Shown in pieces: positions 26,378 through 38,723 of a stretch of DNA of 64,000 bases. The stretch comes from Odontesthes bonariensis (lineage: Eukaryota; Chordata; Actinopteri; Atheriniformes; Atherinopsidae). The stretch is taken from NCBI RefSeq assembly GCF_027942865.1, contig NC_134525.1:33533714-33597713 (forward strand), given 5' to 3'. The position numbers and the translations under genes are program-made. Below the pieces are notes generated by a model, which saw only the letters and a program-made list of their open reading frames with translations, searched no databases and was not told the DNA's origin. Every line of letters begins with the position of its first letter. The stretch's first letter is position 1.

Positions 26378-26923
26378 AAGGGTTTTGCTCATTGAGACTT
26401 TGCCCCTTCTCTGAAGAGCAGAGGATTGGCAGTGTTTTCTTCATACTGCTTTAAATGCCACATGTGTCACTGGCAACAACTCAAAGGTGAACCCTTCCTT
26501 ACTTCCAATGGTAGGCAGTTTAGACCCACTCACCCCCACCTTTGACCCTCAACAGGATTAACTGGATATGGACAATACATGCTTGTATGTCACAGGAACA
26601 AATTAAGTCTATCAGCAAACCCTACCAGACACTGTTTGCAAAGTTGTAAGAGTCAACCAATGTGTTGCTTTTTTACTACCTTTTGAAGCCAATTGGTTTG
26701 GGGCCATACCGCTGGTGCTGTGACCAAGTCCTGAAAACCATAGCCAACAGCATCTACAGTAGAATGTCACAATGCAACCACATCAGGTCTACTGCGTACA
26801 GAGGTTTTAAAGTCATCTCTATATTGTCAGTCTATGATGTAGACCTGGAGGAGTTTTTTGCGCATTCGTCTGTACGAAGTTGAGTTCGGGTTTGTGGCCA
26901 ATCTTCTTACTTCTTGTTGTCTT

Positions 26924-26995
26924 GCGATGGTGGTATCGTGGTGAGCATAGCTGCCTTCCAAACAGTTGACCTGGGTTAGATTCCCAGCCTTCGCA
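26924..26995 (+). pseudogene. tRNA-Gly(UCC) copy 44, promoter boxes and stems damaged
   Basis: A14C, G39A, C56A and A68T; partner of copy 36. Confidence 0.88.
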
Positions 26996-27540
26996 AAGGG
27001 GTTTGCTCATTGAGACTTTGCCCCTTCTCTGAAGAGCAGAGGATTGGCAATGTTTTTTTCATACTGCTTTAAATGCCACAAGTGTCACTGGCAACAACTC
27101 AAAGGTGAACCCTTCCTTATCTTAATGGTAGGCAGTAAAGCCCCACTCATCCCCACCTTTGACCCTCAACAGGATTAACTGGATATGAAAACTACATGCT
27201 TTTATGTCACAGGAATAAAATAAGTCTATCAGCAAACCCTACCAGACACTGTTTGCAAAGTTGGACAAGTCAACAAATGTGTTGCTCTTTTACTACCTTT
27301 TGAAGCCAATTGGTTTGGGGCCATACCGCTGGTGCTGTGACCAAGTCCTGAAAACCATAGCCAACAGCATCTACAGTAGAATTTCACAATGCAACCACAT
27401 CAGGCCCACTGCATACATAGGTTTTAAAGTCATCTCTATATCGTCAGTCTATGATGTAGACCTGGAGGAGTTTTTAGCGCATTCGTCTGTACGAAGTTGA
27501 GTTCGGGTTTGTGACCAATCTTCTTACCTTTTGTTGTCTT

Positions 27541-27612
27541 GCGATGGTGGTATAGTGGTGAGCATAGCTGCCTTCCAAGCAGTTGACCTGGGTTCGATTC
27601 CCAGCCATCGCA
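27541..27612 (+). tRNA. tRNA-Gly(UCC) copy 45, intact
   Basis: Partner of copy 37. TTTT is at 27618-27621. Confidence 0.88.
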
Positions 27613-28158
27613 AAGGGTTTTGCTCATTGAGACTTTGCCCCTTCTCTGAAGAGCAGAGGATTGGCAGTGTTTTCTTCATACTGCTTTAAATGCCACATGT
27701 GTCACTGGCAACAACTCAAAGGTGAACCCTTCCTTACTTCCAATGGTAGGCAGTATAGCCCCACTCACCCCCACCTTTGACCCTCAACAGGATTAACTGG
27801 ATATGGACAATACATGCTTGTATGTCACAGGAACAAATTAAGTCTATCAGCAAACCCTACCAGACACTGTTTGCAAAGTTGTAAGAGTCAACCAATGTGT
27901 TGCTTTTTTACTACCTTTTGAAGCCAATTGGTTTGGGGCCATACCGCTGGTGCTGTGACCAAGTCCTGAAAACCATAGCCAACAGCATCTACAGTAGAAT
28001 GTCACAATGCAACCACATCAGGTCTACTGCGTACAGAGGTTTTAAAGTCATCTCTATATCGTCAGTCTATGATGTAGACCTGGACGAGTTTTTAGCGCAT
28101 TCGTCTGTACGAAGTTGAGTTCGGGTTTGTGGCCAATCTTCTTACTTCTTGTTGTCTT

Positions 28159-28230
28159 GCGATGGTGGTATAGTGGTGAGCATAGCTGCCTTCCAAGCAG
28201 TTGACCTGGTTTCAATTCCCAGCCATCGCA
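28159..28230 (+). pseudogene. tRNA-Gly(UCC) copy 46, T stem broken
   Basis: G53T and G57A; partner of copy 38. Confidence 0.8.
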
Positions 28231-28775
28231 AAGGGTTTTGTTCATTAAGACATTGCCCCTTCTCTGAAGAGCAGAGGATTGGCAGTGTTATCTTCATACT
28301 GCTTTAAATGCCACAGGTGTCACTTGCAACAACTCAAAGGTGAACCCTTCCTTATCTTAATGGTAGGCAGTAAAGCCCCACTCATCCCCACCTTTGACCC
28401 TCAACAGGATTAACTGGATATGAAAACTACATGCTTTTATGTCACAGGAATAAAATAAGTCTATCAGCAAACCCTACCAGACACTGTTTGCAAAGTTGGA
28501 CAAGTCAACCAATGTGTTGCTCTTTTACTACCTTTTGAAGCCAATTGGTTTGGGGCCATACCGCTGGTGCTGTGACCAAGTCCTGAAAACCATAGCCAAC
28601 AGCATCTACAGTAGAATTTCACAATGCAACCACATCAGGCCCACTGCATACATAGGTTTTAAAGTCATCTCTATATCGTCAGTCTATGATGTAGACCTGG
28701 AGGAGTTTTTAGCGCATTCGTCTGTACGAAGTTGAGTTCGGGTTTGTGGCCAATCTTCTTACTTCTTGTTGTCTT

Positions 28776-28847
28776 GCGATGGTGGTATAGTGGTGAGCAT
28801 AGCTGCCTTCCAAGCAGTTGACCTGGGTTCAATTCCCAGCCATCGCA
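28776..28847 (+). tRNA. tRNA-Gly(UCC) copy 47, near-intact
   Basis: G57A only; partner of copy 39. Confidence 0.7.
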
Positions 28848-29393
28848 GAGGACTTTGCTCATCGAAACTTTGCCCCTTCTCTGAAGAGCAGAGGATTGGC
28901 AGTGTTTTCTTCATACTGCTTTAAATGCCACATGTGTCACTGGCAACAACTCAAAGGTGAACCCTTCCTTACTTCCAATGGTAGGCAGTATAGCCCCACT
29001 CACCCCCACCTTTGACCCTCAACAGGATTAACTGGATATGAAAACTACATGCTTTTATGTCACAGGAATAAAATAAGTCTATCAGCAAACCCTACCAGAC
29101 ACTGTTTGCAAAGTTGGACAAGTCAACAAATGTGTTGCTCTTTTACTACCTTTTGAAGCCAATTGGTTTGGGGCCATACCGCTGGTGCTGTGACCAAGTC
29201 CTGAAAACCATGGCCAACAGCACCTACAGTAGAATGTCACAATGCAACCACATCAGGCCAACTGCGTACATAGGTTTTAAAGTCATTTCTATATCGTCAG
29301 TCTATGATGTAGACCTGGAGGATTTTTTAGCGCGTTCGTCTGTACGAAGTTGAGTTCGGGTTTGTGGCCAATCTTCTTACCTCTTGTTATCTT

Positions 29394-29465
29394 GCGATGG
29401 TGGTATAGTGGTGAGCATAGCTGCCTTCCAAGCAGTTGACCTGGGTTCGATTCCCAGCCATCGCA
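29394..29465 (+). tRNA. tRNA-Gly(UCC) copy 48, intact
   Basis: Partner of copy 40. TTTT is at 29486-29489. Confidence 0.88.
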
Positions 29466-30009
29466 GAGGACTTTGCTCATCGAGATTTTGCCCCTTCTCT
29501 GAAGAGCAGAGGATTGGCAGTGTTTTCGTCATACTGCTTTAAATGCCACATGTGTCACTGGCAACAACTCAAAGGTGAACCCTTCCTTACTTCCAATGGT
29601 AGGCAGTATAGCCCCACTCACCCCTACCTTTGACCCTCAACAGGATTAACTGGATATGAAAACTACATGCTTTTATGTCACAGGAATAAAATTAGTCTAT
29701 CCGCAAACCCTACCAGACACTGTTTGCAAAGTTGGAAAAGTCAACCAATGTGTTGCTCTTTTACTACCTTTTGAAGCCAATTGGTTTGGGGCCATACAAG
29801 GTGCTGTGACCAAGTCCTGAAAACCATAGCCAACAGCATCTACAGTAGAATGTCACAATGCAACCACATCAGGCCAACAACGTACATAGGTTTTAAAGTC
29901 ATTTCTATATCGTCAGTCTATGATGTAGACCTGGAGGATTTTTTAGTGCATTCGTCTGTACGAAGTTGAGTTCGGGTTTGTGGCCAATCTTCTTACTTCT
30001 TGTTGTCTT

Positions 30010-30081
30010 GCGATGTTGGTATAGTGGTGAGCATAGCTGCCTTCCAAGCAGTTCACCTGGTTTCGATTCCCAGCCATCGCA
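30010..30081 (+). pseudogene. tRNA-Gly(UCC) copy 49, stems broken
   Basis: G6T, G45C and G53T; partner of copy 41. Confidence 0.85.
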
Positions 30082-30626
30082 CAGGACTTTGCTCATCGAG
30101 ACTTTGCCCCTTCTCTGAAGAGCAGAGGATTGGCAATGTTATCTTCATACTGCTTTAAATGCCACAGGTGTCACTTGCAACAACTCAAAGGTGAACCCTT
30201 CCTTACCTTAATGGTAGGCAGTAAAGCCCCACTCATCCCCACCTTTGACCCTCAACAGGATTAACTGGATATGAAAACTACATGCTTTTATGTCACTGGA
30301 ATAAAATAAATCTATCAGCAAACCCTACCAGACACTGTTTGCAAAGTTGGACAAGTCAACAAATGTGTTGCTCTTTTACTACCTTTTGAAGCCAATTGGT
30401 TTGGGGCCATACCGCTGGTGCTGTGACCAAGTCCTGAAAACCATGGCCAACAGCATCTACAGTAGAATGTCACAATGCAACCACATCAGGCCAACTGCGT
30501 ACATAGGTTTTAAAGTCATTTCTATATCGTCAGTCTATGATGTAGACCTGGAGGATTTTTTAGCGCATTCGTCTGTACGAAGTTGAGTTCGGGTTTGTGG
30601 CCAATCTTCTTACCTCTTGTTGTCTT

Positions 30627-30698
30627 GCGATGGTGGTATAGTGGTGAGCATAGCTGCCTTCCAAGCAGTTGACCTGGGTTCGATTCCCAGCCTTCGCA
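30627..30698 (+). pseudogene. tRNA-Gly(UCC) copy 50, acceptor mismatch
   Basis: A68T is the only change. It has the same defect as copy 17, which lies 20,350 bp upstream. Confidence 0.65.
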
Positions 30699-31245
30699 AA
30701 GGGTTTTGCTCATTGAGACTTTGCCCCTTCTCTGAAGAGCAGAGGATTGGCAGTGTTTTCTTCATACTGCTTTAAATGCCACATGTGTCACTGGCAACAA
30801 CTCAAAGGTAAACCCTTCCTTACTTCCAATTGTATGCAGTGTAGCCCCACTCATCCCCTACCTTTGACCCTCAACAGGATTAACTGGATATGAAAACTAC
30901 GTGCTTTTATGTCACAGGAATAAAATAAGTCTATCAGCAAACCCTACCAGACACTGTTTGCAAAGTTGGAAAAGTCAACCAATGTGTTGCTCTTTTACTA
31001 CCTTTTGAAGCCAATTGGTTTGGGGCCATACCGCTGGTGCTGTGACCAAGTCCTGAAAACCATAGCCAACAGCATCTACAGTAGAATGTCACAATGCAAC
31101 CACATCAGGCCAACTGCGTACATAGGTTTTAAAGTCATTTCTATATCGTCAGTCTATGATGTAGACCTGGAGGATTTTTTAGCGCATTCGTCTGTACGAA
31201 GTTGAGTTCGGGTTTGTGGCCAATCTTCTTACCTCTTGTTGTCTT

Positions 31246-31317
31246 GCGATGGTGGTATAGTGGTAAGCATAGCTGCCTTCCAAGCAGTTGACCTGGTTTT
31301 GATTCCCAGCCATCGCA
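31246..31317 (+). pseudogene. tRNA-Gly(UCC) copy 51, T arm broken
   Basis: D-loop ggtaagc, G53T and C56T (ggttttgattccc). Confidence 0.85.
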
Positions 31318-31863
31318 GAGGACTTTGCTCATTGAGACTTTGCCCCTTCTCTGAAGAGCAGAGGATTGGCAGTGTTATCTTCATACTGCTTTAAATGCCA
31401 CATGTGTCACTGGCAACAACTCAAAGGTAAACCCTTCCTTACTTCCAATGGTAGGCAGTATAGCCCCACTCACCCCCACCTTTGACCCTCAACAGGATTA
31501 ACTGGATATGAAAACTACATGCTTGTATGTCACAGGAACAAATTAAGTCTATCAGCAAACCCTACCAGACACTGTTTGCAAAGTTGTAAGAGTCAACCAA
31601 TGTGTTGCTCTTTTACTACCTTTTGAAGCCAATTGGTTTGGGGCCATACCGCTGGTGCTGTGACCAAGTCCTGAAAACCATAGCCAACAGCATCTACAGT
31701 AGAATTTCACAATGCAACCACATCGGGCCCACTGCATACATAGGTTTTAAAGTCATCTCTATATCGTCAGTCTATGATGTAGACCTGGAGGAGTTTTTAG
31801 CGCATTCGTCTGTACGAAGTTGAGTTCGGGTTTGTGGCCAATCTTCTTACTTCTTGTTGTCTT

Positions 31864-31935
31864 GCGATGGTGGTATAGTGGTGAGCATAGCTGCCTTCCA
31901 AGCAGTTGACCTGGGTTCGATTCCCAGCCTTCGCA
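31864..31935 (+). pseudogene. tRNA-Gly(UCC) copy 52, acceptor mismatch
   Basis: A68T only; 1,237-bp partner of copy 50. Confidence 0.65.
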
Positions 31936-32482
31936 AAGGGTTTTGCTCATTGAGACTTTGCCCCTTCTCTGAAGAGCAGAGGATTGGCAGTGTTTTCTTC
32001 ATACTGCTTTAAATGCCACATGTGTCACTGGCAACAACTCAAAGGTAAACCCTTCCTTACTTCCAATTGTATGCAGTGTAGCCCCACTCATCCCCTACCT
32101 TTGACCCTCAACAGGATTAACTGGATATGAAAACTACGTGCTTTTATGTCACAGGAATAAAATAAGTCTATCAGCAAACCCTACCAGACACTGTTTGCAA
32201 AGTTGGAAAAGTCAACCAATGTGTTGCTCTTTTACTACCTTTTGAAGCCAATTGGTTTGGGGCCATACCGCTGGTGCTGTGACCAAGTCCTGAAAACCAT
32301 AGCCAACAGCATCTACAGTAGAATGTCACAATGCAACCACATCAGGCCAACTGCGTACATAGGTTTTAAAGTCATTTCTATATCGTCAGTCTATGATGTA
32401 GACCTGGAGGATTTTTTAGCGCATTCGTCTGTACGAAGTTGAGTTCGGGTTTGTGGCCAATCTTCTTACCTCTTGTTGTCTT

Positions 32483-32554
32483 GCGATGGTGGTATAGTGG
32501 TAAGCATAGCTGCCTTCCAAGCAGTTGACCTGGTTTTGATTCCCAGCCATCGCA
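32483..32554 (+). pseudogene. tRNA-Gly(UCC) copy 53, T arm broken
   Basis: The same three changes as copy 51; 1,237-bp partner. Confidence 0.85.
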
Positions 32555-33100
32555 GAGGACTTTGCTCATTGAGACTTTGCCCCTTCTCTGAAGAGCAGAG
32601 GATTGGCAGTGTTATCTTCATACTGCTTTAAATGCCACATGTGTCACTGGCAACAACTCAAAGGTAAACCCTTCCTTACTTCCAATGGTAGGCAGTATAG
32701 CCCCACTCACCCCCACCTTTGACCCTCAACAGGATTAACTGGATATGAAAACTACATGCTTGTATGTCACAGGAACAAATTAAGTCTATCAGCAAACCCT
32801 ACCAGACACTGTTTGCAAAGTTGGACAAGTCAACAAATGTGTTGCTCTTTTACTACCTTTTGAAGCCAATTGGTTTGGGGCCATACCGCTGGTGCTGTGA
32901 CCAAGTCCTGAAAACCATAGCCAACAGCATCTACAGTAGAATTTCACAATGCAACCACATCAGGCCCACTGCATACATAGGTTTTAAAGTCATCTCTATA
33001 TCGTCAGTCTATGATGTAGACCTGGAGAATTTTTTAGTGCATTCGTCTGTACGAAGTTGAGTTCGGGTTTGTGGCCAATCTTCTTACTTCTTGTTGTCTT

Positions 33101-33172
33101 GCAATGGTGGTATAGTGGTGAGCATAGCTGCCTTCCAAGCAGTTGACCTGGTTTCAATTCCCAGCCATCGCA
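33101..33172 (+). pseudogene. tRNA-Gly(UCC) copy 54, acceptor and T stems broken
   Basis: G3A (gcaatgg), G53T and G57A. Confidence 0.85.
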
Positions 33173-33717
33173 AAGGGTTTTGTTCATTAAGACTTTGCCC
33201 CTTCTCTGAAGAGCAGAGGATTGGCAGTGTTATCTTCATACTGCTTTAAATGCCACAGGTGTCACTTGCAACAACTCAAAGGTGAACCCTTCCTTATCTT
33301 AATGGTAGGCAGTAAAGCCCCACTCATCCCCACCTTTGACCCTCAACAGGATTAACTGGATATGAAAACTACATGCTTTTATGTCACAGGAATAAAATAA
33401 GTCTATCAGCAAACCCTACCAGACACTGTTTGCAAAGTTGGACAAGTCAACAAATGTGTTGCTCTTTTACTACCTTTTGAAGCCAATTGGTTTGGGGCCA
33501 TACCGCTGGTGCTGTGACCAAGTCCTGAAAACCATAGCCAACAGCATCTACAGTAGAATTTCACAATGCAACCACATCAGGCCCACTGCATACATAGGTT
33601 TTAAAGTCATCTCTATATCGTCAGTCTATGATGTAGACCTGGAGGAGTTTTTAGCGCATTCGTCTGTACGAAGTTGAGTTCGGGTTTGTCGCCAATCTTC
33701 TTACTTCTTGTTGTCTT

Positions 33718-33789
33718 GCGATGGTGGTATAGTGGTGAGCATAGCTGCCTTCCAAGCAGTTGACCTGGGTTCAATTCCCAGCCATCGCA
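33718..33789 (+). tRNA. tRNA-Gly(UCC) copy 55, near-intact
   Basis: G57A only; it lies 4,942 bp from copy 47. Confidence 0.7.
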
Positions 33790-34335
33790 GAGGACTTTGC
33801 TCATCGAAACTTTGCCCCTTCTCTGAAGAGCAGAGGATTGGCAGTGTTTTCTTCATACTGCTTTAAATGCCACATGTGTCACTGGCAACAACTCAAAGGT
33901 GAACCCTTCCTTACTTCCAATGGTAGGCAGTATAGCCCCACTCACCCCCACCTTTGACCCTCAACAGGATTAACTGGATATGAAAACTACATGCTTTTAT
34001 GTCACAGGAATAAAATAAGTCTATCAGCAAACCCTACCAGACACTGTTTGCAAAGTTGGACAAGTCAACAAATGTGTTGCTCTTTTACTACCTTTTGAAG
34101 CCAATTGGTTTGGGGCCATACCGCTGGTGCTGTGACCAAGTCCTGAAAACCATGGCCAACAGCACCTACAGTAGAATGTCACAATGCAACCACATCAGGC
34201 CAACTGCGTACATAGGTTTTAAAGTCATTTCTATATCGTCAGTCTATGATGTAGACCTGGAGGATTTTTTAGCGCGTTCGTCTGTACGAAGTTGAGTTCG
34301 GGTTTGTGGCCAATCTTCTTACCTCTTGTTATCTT

Positions 34336-34407
34336 GCGATGGTGGTATAGTGGTGAGCATAGCTGCCTTCCAAGCAGTTGACCTGGGTTTGATTCCCAGC
34401 CATCGCA
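34336..34407 (+). tRNA. tRNA-Gly(UCC) copy 56, T-loop change
   Basis: C56T (gggtttgattccc) is the only change. It removes the G19-C56 tertiary contact and a B-box base, so function is doubtful. TTTT is at 34428-34431. Confidence 0.5.
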
Positions 34408-34951
34408 GAGGACTTTGGTCATCGAGATTTTGCCCCTTCTCTGAAGAGCAGAGGATTGGCAGTGTTTTCGTCATACTGCTTTAAATGCCACATGTGTCAC
34501 TGGCAACAACTCAAAGGTGAACCCTTCCTTACTTCCAATGGTAGGCAGTATAGCCCCACTCACCCCTACCTTTGACCCTCAACAGGATTAACTGGATATG
34601 AAAACTACATGCTTTTATGTCACAGGAATAAAATTTGTCTATCCGCAAACCCTACCAGACACTGTTTGCAAAGTTGGAAAAGTCAACCAATGTGTTGCTC
34701 TTTTACTACCTTTTGAAGCCAATTGGTTTGGGGCCATACAAGGTGCTGTGACCAAGTCCTGAAAACCATAGCCAACAGCATCTACAGTAGAATGTCACAA
34801 TGCAACCACATCAGGCCAACAACGTACATAGGTTTTAAAGTCATTTCTATATCGTCAGTCTATGATGTAGACCTGGAGGATTTTTTAGTGCATTCGTCTG
34901 TACGAAGTTGAGTTCGGGTTTGTGGCCAATCTTCTTACTTCTTGTTGTCTT

Positions 34952-35023
34952 GCGATGTTGGTATAGTGGTGAGCATAGCTGCCTTCCAAGCAGTTCACCT
35001 GGTTTCGATTCCCAGCCATCGCA
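34952..35023 (+). pseudogene. tRNA-Gly(UCC) copy 57, stems broken
   Basis: G6T, G45C and G53T. Confidence 0.85.
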
Positions 35024-35568
35024 CAGGACTTTGCTCATCGAGACTTTGCCCCTTCTCTGAAGAGCAGAGGATTGGCAATGTTATCTTCATACTGCTTTAA
35101 ATGCCACAGGTGTCACTTGCAACAACTCAAAGGTGAACCCTTCCTTACCTTAATGGTAGGCAGTAAAGCCCCACTCATCCCCACCTTTGACCCTCAACAG
35201 GATTAACTGGATATGAAAACTACATGCTTGTATGTCACAGGAACAAATTAAGTCTATCAGCAAACCCTACCAGACACTGTTTGCAAAGTTGGAAAAGTCA
35301 ACCAATGTGTTGCTCTTTTACTACCTTTTGAAGCCAATTGGTTTGGGGCCATACCGCTGGTGCTGTGACCAAGTCCTGAAAACCATAGCCAACAGCATCT
35401 ACAGTAGAATTTCACAATGCAACCACATCAGGCCCACTGCATACATAGGTTTTAAAGTCATCTCTATATCGTCAGTCTATGATGTAGACCTGGAGGAGTT
35501 TTTAGTGCATTCGTCTGTACGAAGTTGAGTTCGGGTTTGTGGCCAATCTTCTTACTTCTTGTTGCCTT

Positions 35569-35640
35569 GCGATGGTGGTATAGTGGTGAGCATAGCTGCC
35601 TTCCAAGCAGTTGACCTGGGTTCGATTCCCAGCCATCGCA
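35569..35640 (+). tRNA. tRNA-Gly(UCC) copy 58, intact
   Basis: Gene identical to copy 10. TTTT is at 35661-35664. The 5' flank has a private gttgcctt change. Confidence 0.88.
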
Positions 35641-36183
35641 GAGGGCTATGCTCATTGAGCTTTTCCCCCTTCTCTGTCGATCAGAGGATTGGCAATGTTA
35701 TCTTCATACTGCTTTAAATGCCACAGGTGTCACTTGCAACAATTCAAAGGTGAACCCTTCCTTACCTTAATGGTAGGCAGTAAAGCCCCACTCATCCCCA
35801 CCTTTGACCCTCAACAGGATTAACTGGATATGAAAACTACATGCTTGTATGTCACAGGAACAAATTAAGTCTATCAGCAAACCCTACCAGACACTGTTTG
35901 CAAAGTTGGAAAAGTCAACAAATGTGTTGCTCTTTTACTACCTTTTGAAGCCAATTGGTTTGGGGCCATACAAGGTGCTGTGACCAAGTCCTGAAAACCA
36001 TAGCCAACAGCATCTACAGTAGAATTTCACAATGCAACCACATCAGGCCCACTGCATACATAGGTTTTAAAGTCATCTCTATATCGTCAGTCTATGATGT
36101 AGACCTGGAGGAGTTTTTAGTGCATTCGTCTGTACGAAGTTGAGTTCGGGTTTGTGGCCAATCTTCTTACTTCTTGTTGTCTT

Positions 36184-36255
36184 GCGATGGTGGTATAGTG
36201 GTGAGCATAGCTGCCTTCCAAGCAGTTGACCTGGGTTCGATTCCCAGCCATCGCA
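36184..36255 (+). tRNA. tRNA-Gly(UCC) copy 59, intact
   Basis: Gene identical to copy 10. TTTT is at 36276-36279. Confidence 0.88.
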
Positions 36256-36800
36256 GAGGGCTATGCTCATTGAGCTTTTCCCCCTTCTCTGTCGATCAGA
36301 GGATTGGCAATGTTATCTTCATACTGCTTTAAATGCCACAGGTGTCACTTGCAACAACTCAAAGGTGAACCCTTCCTTACCTTAATGCTAGGCAGTAAAG
36401 CCCCACTCATCCCCACCTTTGACCCTCAACAGGATTAACTGGATATGAAAACTACATGCTTTTATGTCACTGGAATAAAATAAATCTATCAGCAAACCCT
36501 ACCAGACACTGTTTGCAAAGTTGGACAAGTCAACAAATGTGTTGCTCTTTTACTACCTTTTGAAGCCAATTGGTTTGGGGCCATACCGCTGGTGCTGTGA
36601 CCAAGTCCTGAAAACCATGGCCAACAGCATCTACAGTAGAATGTCACAATGCAACCACATCAGGCCAACTGCGTACATAGGTTTTAAAGTCATTTCTATA
36701 TCGTCAGTCTATGATGTAGACCTGGAGGATTTTTTAGCGCATTCGTCTGTACGAAGTTGAGTTCGGGTTTGTGGCCAATCTTCTTACCTCTTGTTGTCTT

Positions 36801-36872
36801 GCGATGGTGGTATAGTGGTGAGCATAGCTGCCTTCCAAGCAGTTGACCTGGGTTCGATTCCCAGCCATCGCA
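36801..36872 (+). tRNA. tRNA-Gly(UCC) copy 60, intact but no close terminator
   Basis: The gene is intact. There is no TTTT in the next 60 nt, as in copy 20. Confidence 0.82.
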
Positions 36873-37418
36873 GAGGACTTTGCTCATTGAGACTTTGCCC
36901 CTTCTCTGAAGAGCAGAGGATTGGCAATGTTATCTTCATACTGCTTTAAATGCCACATGTGTCACTGGCAACAACTCAAAGGTAAACCCTTTCTTACTTC
37001 CAATGGTAGGCAGTATAGCCCCACTCACCCCCACCTTTGACCCTCAACAGGATTAACTGGATATGAAAACTACATGCTTGTATGTCACAGGAACAAATTA
37101 AGTCTATCAGCAAACCCTACCAGACACTGTTTGCAAAGTTGTAAGAGTCAACCAATGTGTTGCTCTTTTACTACCTTTTGAAGCCAATTGGTTTGGGGCC
37201 ATACCGCTGGTGCTGTGACCAAGTCCTGAAAACCATAGCCAACAGCATCTACAGTAGAATTTCACAATGCAACCACATCAGGCCCACTGCATACATAGGT
37301 TTTAAAGTCATCTCTATATCGTCAGTCTATGATGTAGACCTGGAGGAGTTTTTAGCGCATTCGTCTGTACGAAGTTGAGTTCGGGTTTGTGGCCAATCTT
37401 CTTACTTCTTGTTGTCTT

Positions 37419-37490
37419 GCGATGGTGGTATAGTGGTGAGCATAGCTGCCTTCCAAGCAGTTGACCTGGTTTCAATTCCCAGCCATCGCA
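37419..37490 (+). pseudogene. tRNA-Gly(UCC) copy 61, T stem broken
   Basis: G53T and G57A. Confidence 0.8.
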
Positions 37491-38036
37491 AAGGGTTTTG
37501 TTCATTAAGACTTTGCCCCTTCTCTGAAGAGCAGAGGATTGGCAGTGTTTTCTTCATACTGCTTTAAATGCCACATGTGTCACTGGCAACAACTCAAAGG
37601 TGAACCCTTCCTTACTTCCAATGGTAGGCAGTATTGCCCCACTCACCCCTACCTTTGACCCTCAACAGGATTAACTGGATATGAAAACTACATGCTTTTA
37701 TGTCACAGGAATAAAATTAGTCTATCCGCAAACCCTACCAGACACTGTTTGCAAAGTTGGAAAAGTCAACCAATGTGTTGCTCTTTTACTACCTTTTGAA
37801 GCCAATTGGTTTGGGGCCATACCGCTGGTGCTGTGACCAAGTCCTGAAAACCATAGCCAACAGCATCTACAGTAGAATGTCACAATGCAACCACATCAGG
37901 CCAACTGCGTACATAGGTTTTAAAGTCATTTCTATATCGTCAGTCTATGATGTAGACCTGGAGGATTTTTTAGCGCATTCGTCTGTACGAAGTTGAGTTC
38001 GGGTTTGTGGCCAATCTTCTTACTTCTTGTTGTCTT

Positions 38037-38108
38037 GCGATGGTGGTATAGTGGTAAGCATAGCTGCCTTCCAAGCAGTTGACCTGGTTTCGATTCCCAG
38101 CCATCGCA
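38037..38108 (+). pseudogene. tRNA-Gly(UCC) copy 62, T stem broken
   Basis: D-loop ggtaagc and G53T. Confidence 0.8.
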
Positions 38109-38651
38109 GAGGACTTTGCTCATTGAGACTTTGCCCCTTCTCTGAAGAGCAGAGGATTGGCAGTGTTATCTTCATACTGCTTTAAATGCCACAGGTGTCA
38201 CTTGCAACAACTCAAAGGTGAACCCTTCCTTATCTTAATGGTAGGCAGTAAAGCCCCACTCATCCCCACCTTTGACCCCCAACAGGATTAACTGGATATG
38301 AAAACTACATGCTTTTATGTCACAGGAATAAAATAAGTCTATCAGCAAACCCTACCAGACACTGTTTGCAAAGTTGGACAAGTCAACAAATGTGTTGCTC
38401 TTTTACTACCTTTTGAAGCCAATTGGTTTGGGGCCATACAAGGTGCTGTGACCAAGTCCTGAAAACCATAGCCAACAGCATCTACAGTAGAATTTCACAA
38501 TGCAACCACATCAGGCCCACTGCATACATAGGTTTTAAAGTCATTTCTATAACGTCAGTCTATGATGTAGACCTGGAGGATTTTTTAGTGCATTTGTCTG
38601 TACGAAGTTGAGTTCGGGTTTGTGGCCAATCTTCTTACCTCTTGTTGTCTT

Positions 38652-38723
38652 GCGATGGTGGTATAGTGGTGAGCATAGCTGCCTTCCAAGCAGTTGACCT
38701 GGTTTCGATTCCCAGCCATCGCA
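38652..38723 (+). pseudogene. tRNA-Gly(UCC) copy 63, T stem broken, LINE 31 bp downstream
   Basis: G53T. This is the last tRNA copy; the L2 insertion begins at about 38755. Confidence 0.8.

Larger units (their letters stand above)
25196..30135 (+). repeat. Higher-order block, copy 2 (8 units, 4,940 bp)
   Basis: Direct tandem copy of the block at 20256. The only difference I noticed by eye is ggacgag at 28082 against ggaggag at 23142, so the duplication is recent. The match continues about 30 bp past the block end, to about 30166, as expected for unequal crossing-over between homologous units. Confidence 0.9.

Noticed and set aside
165-38611. A 62-98-residue plus-strand open frame (MLLFYYLLKPIGLG...) repeated in almost every satellite unit
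   Set aside because: The spacer frame is open by chance and copied with the unit. Amino-acid changes between units are as frequent as silent ones by eye, start positions vary, and some units lose or fuse the frame. There is no sign of selection for a protein.
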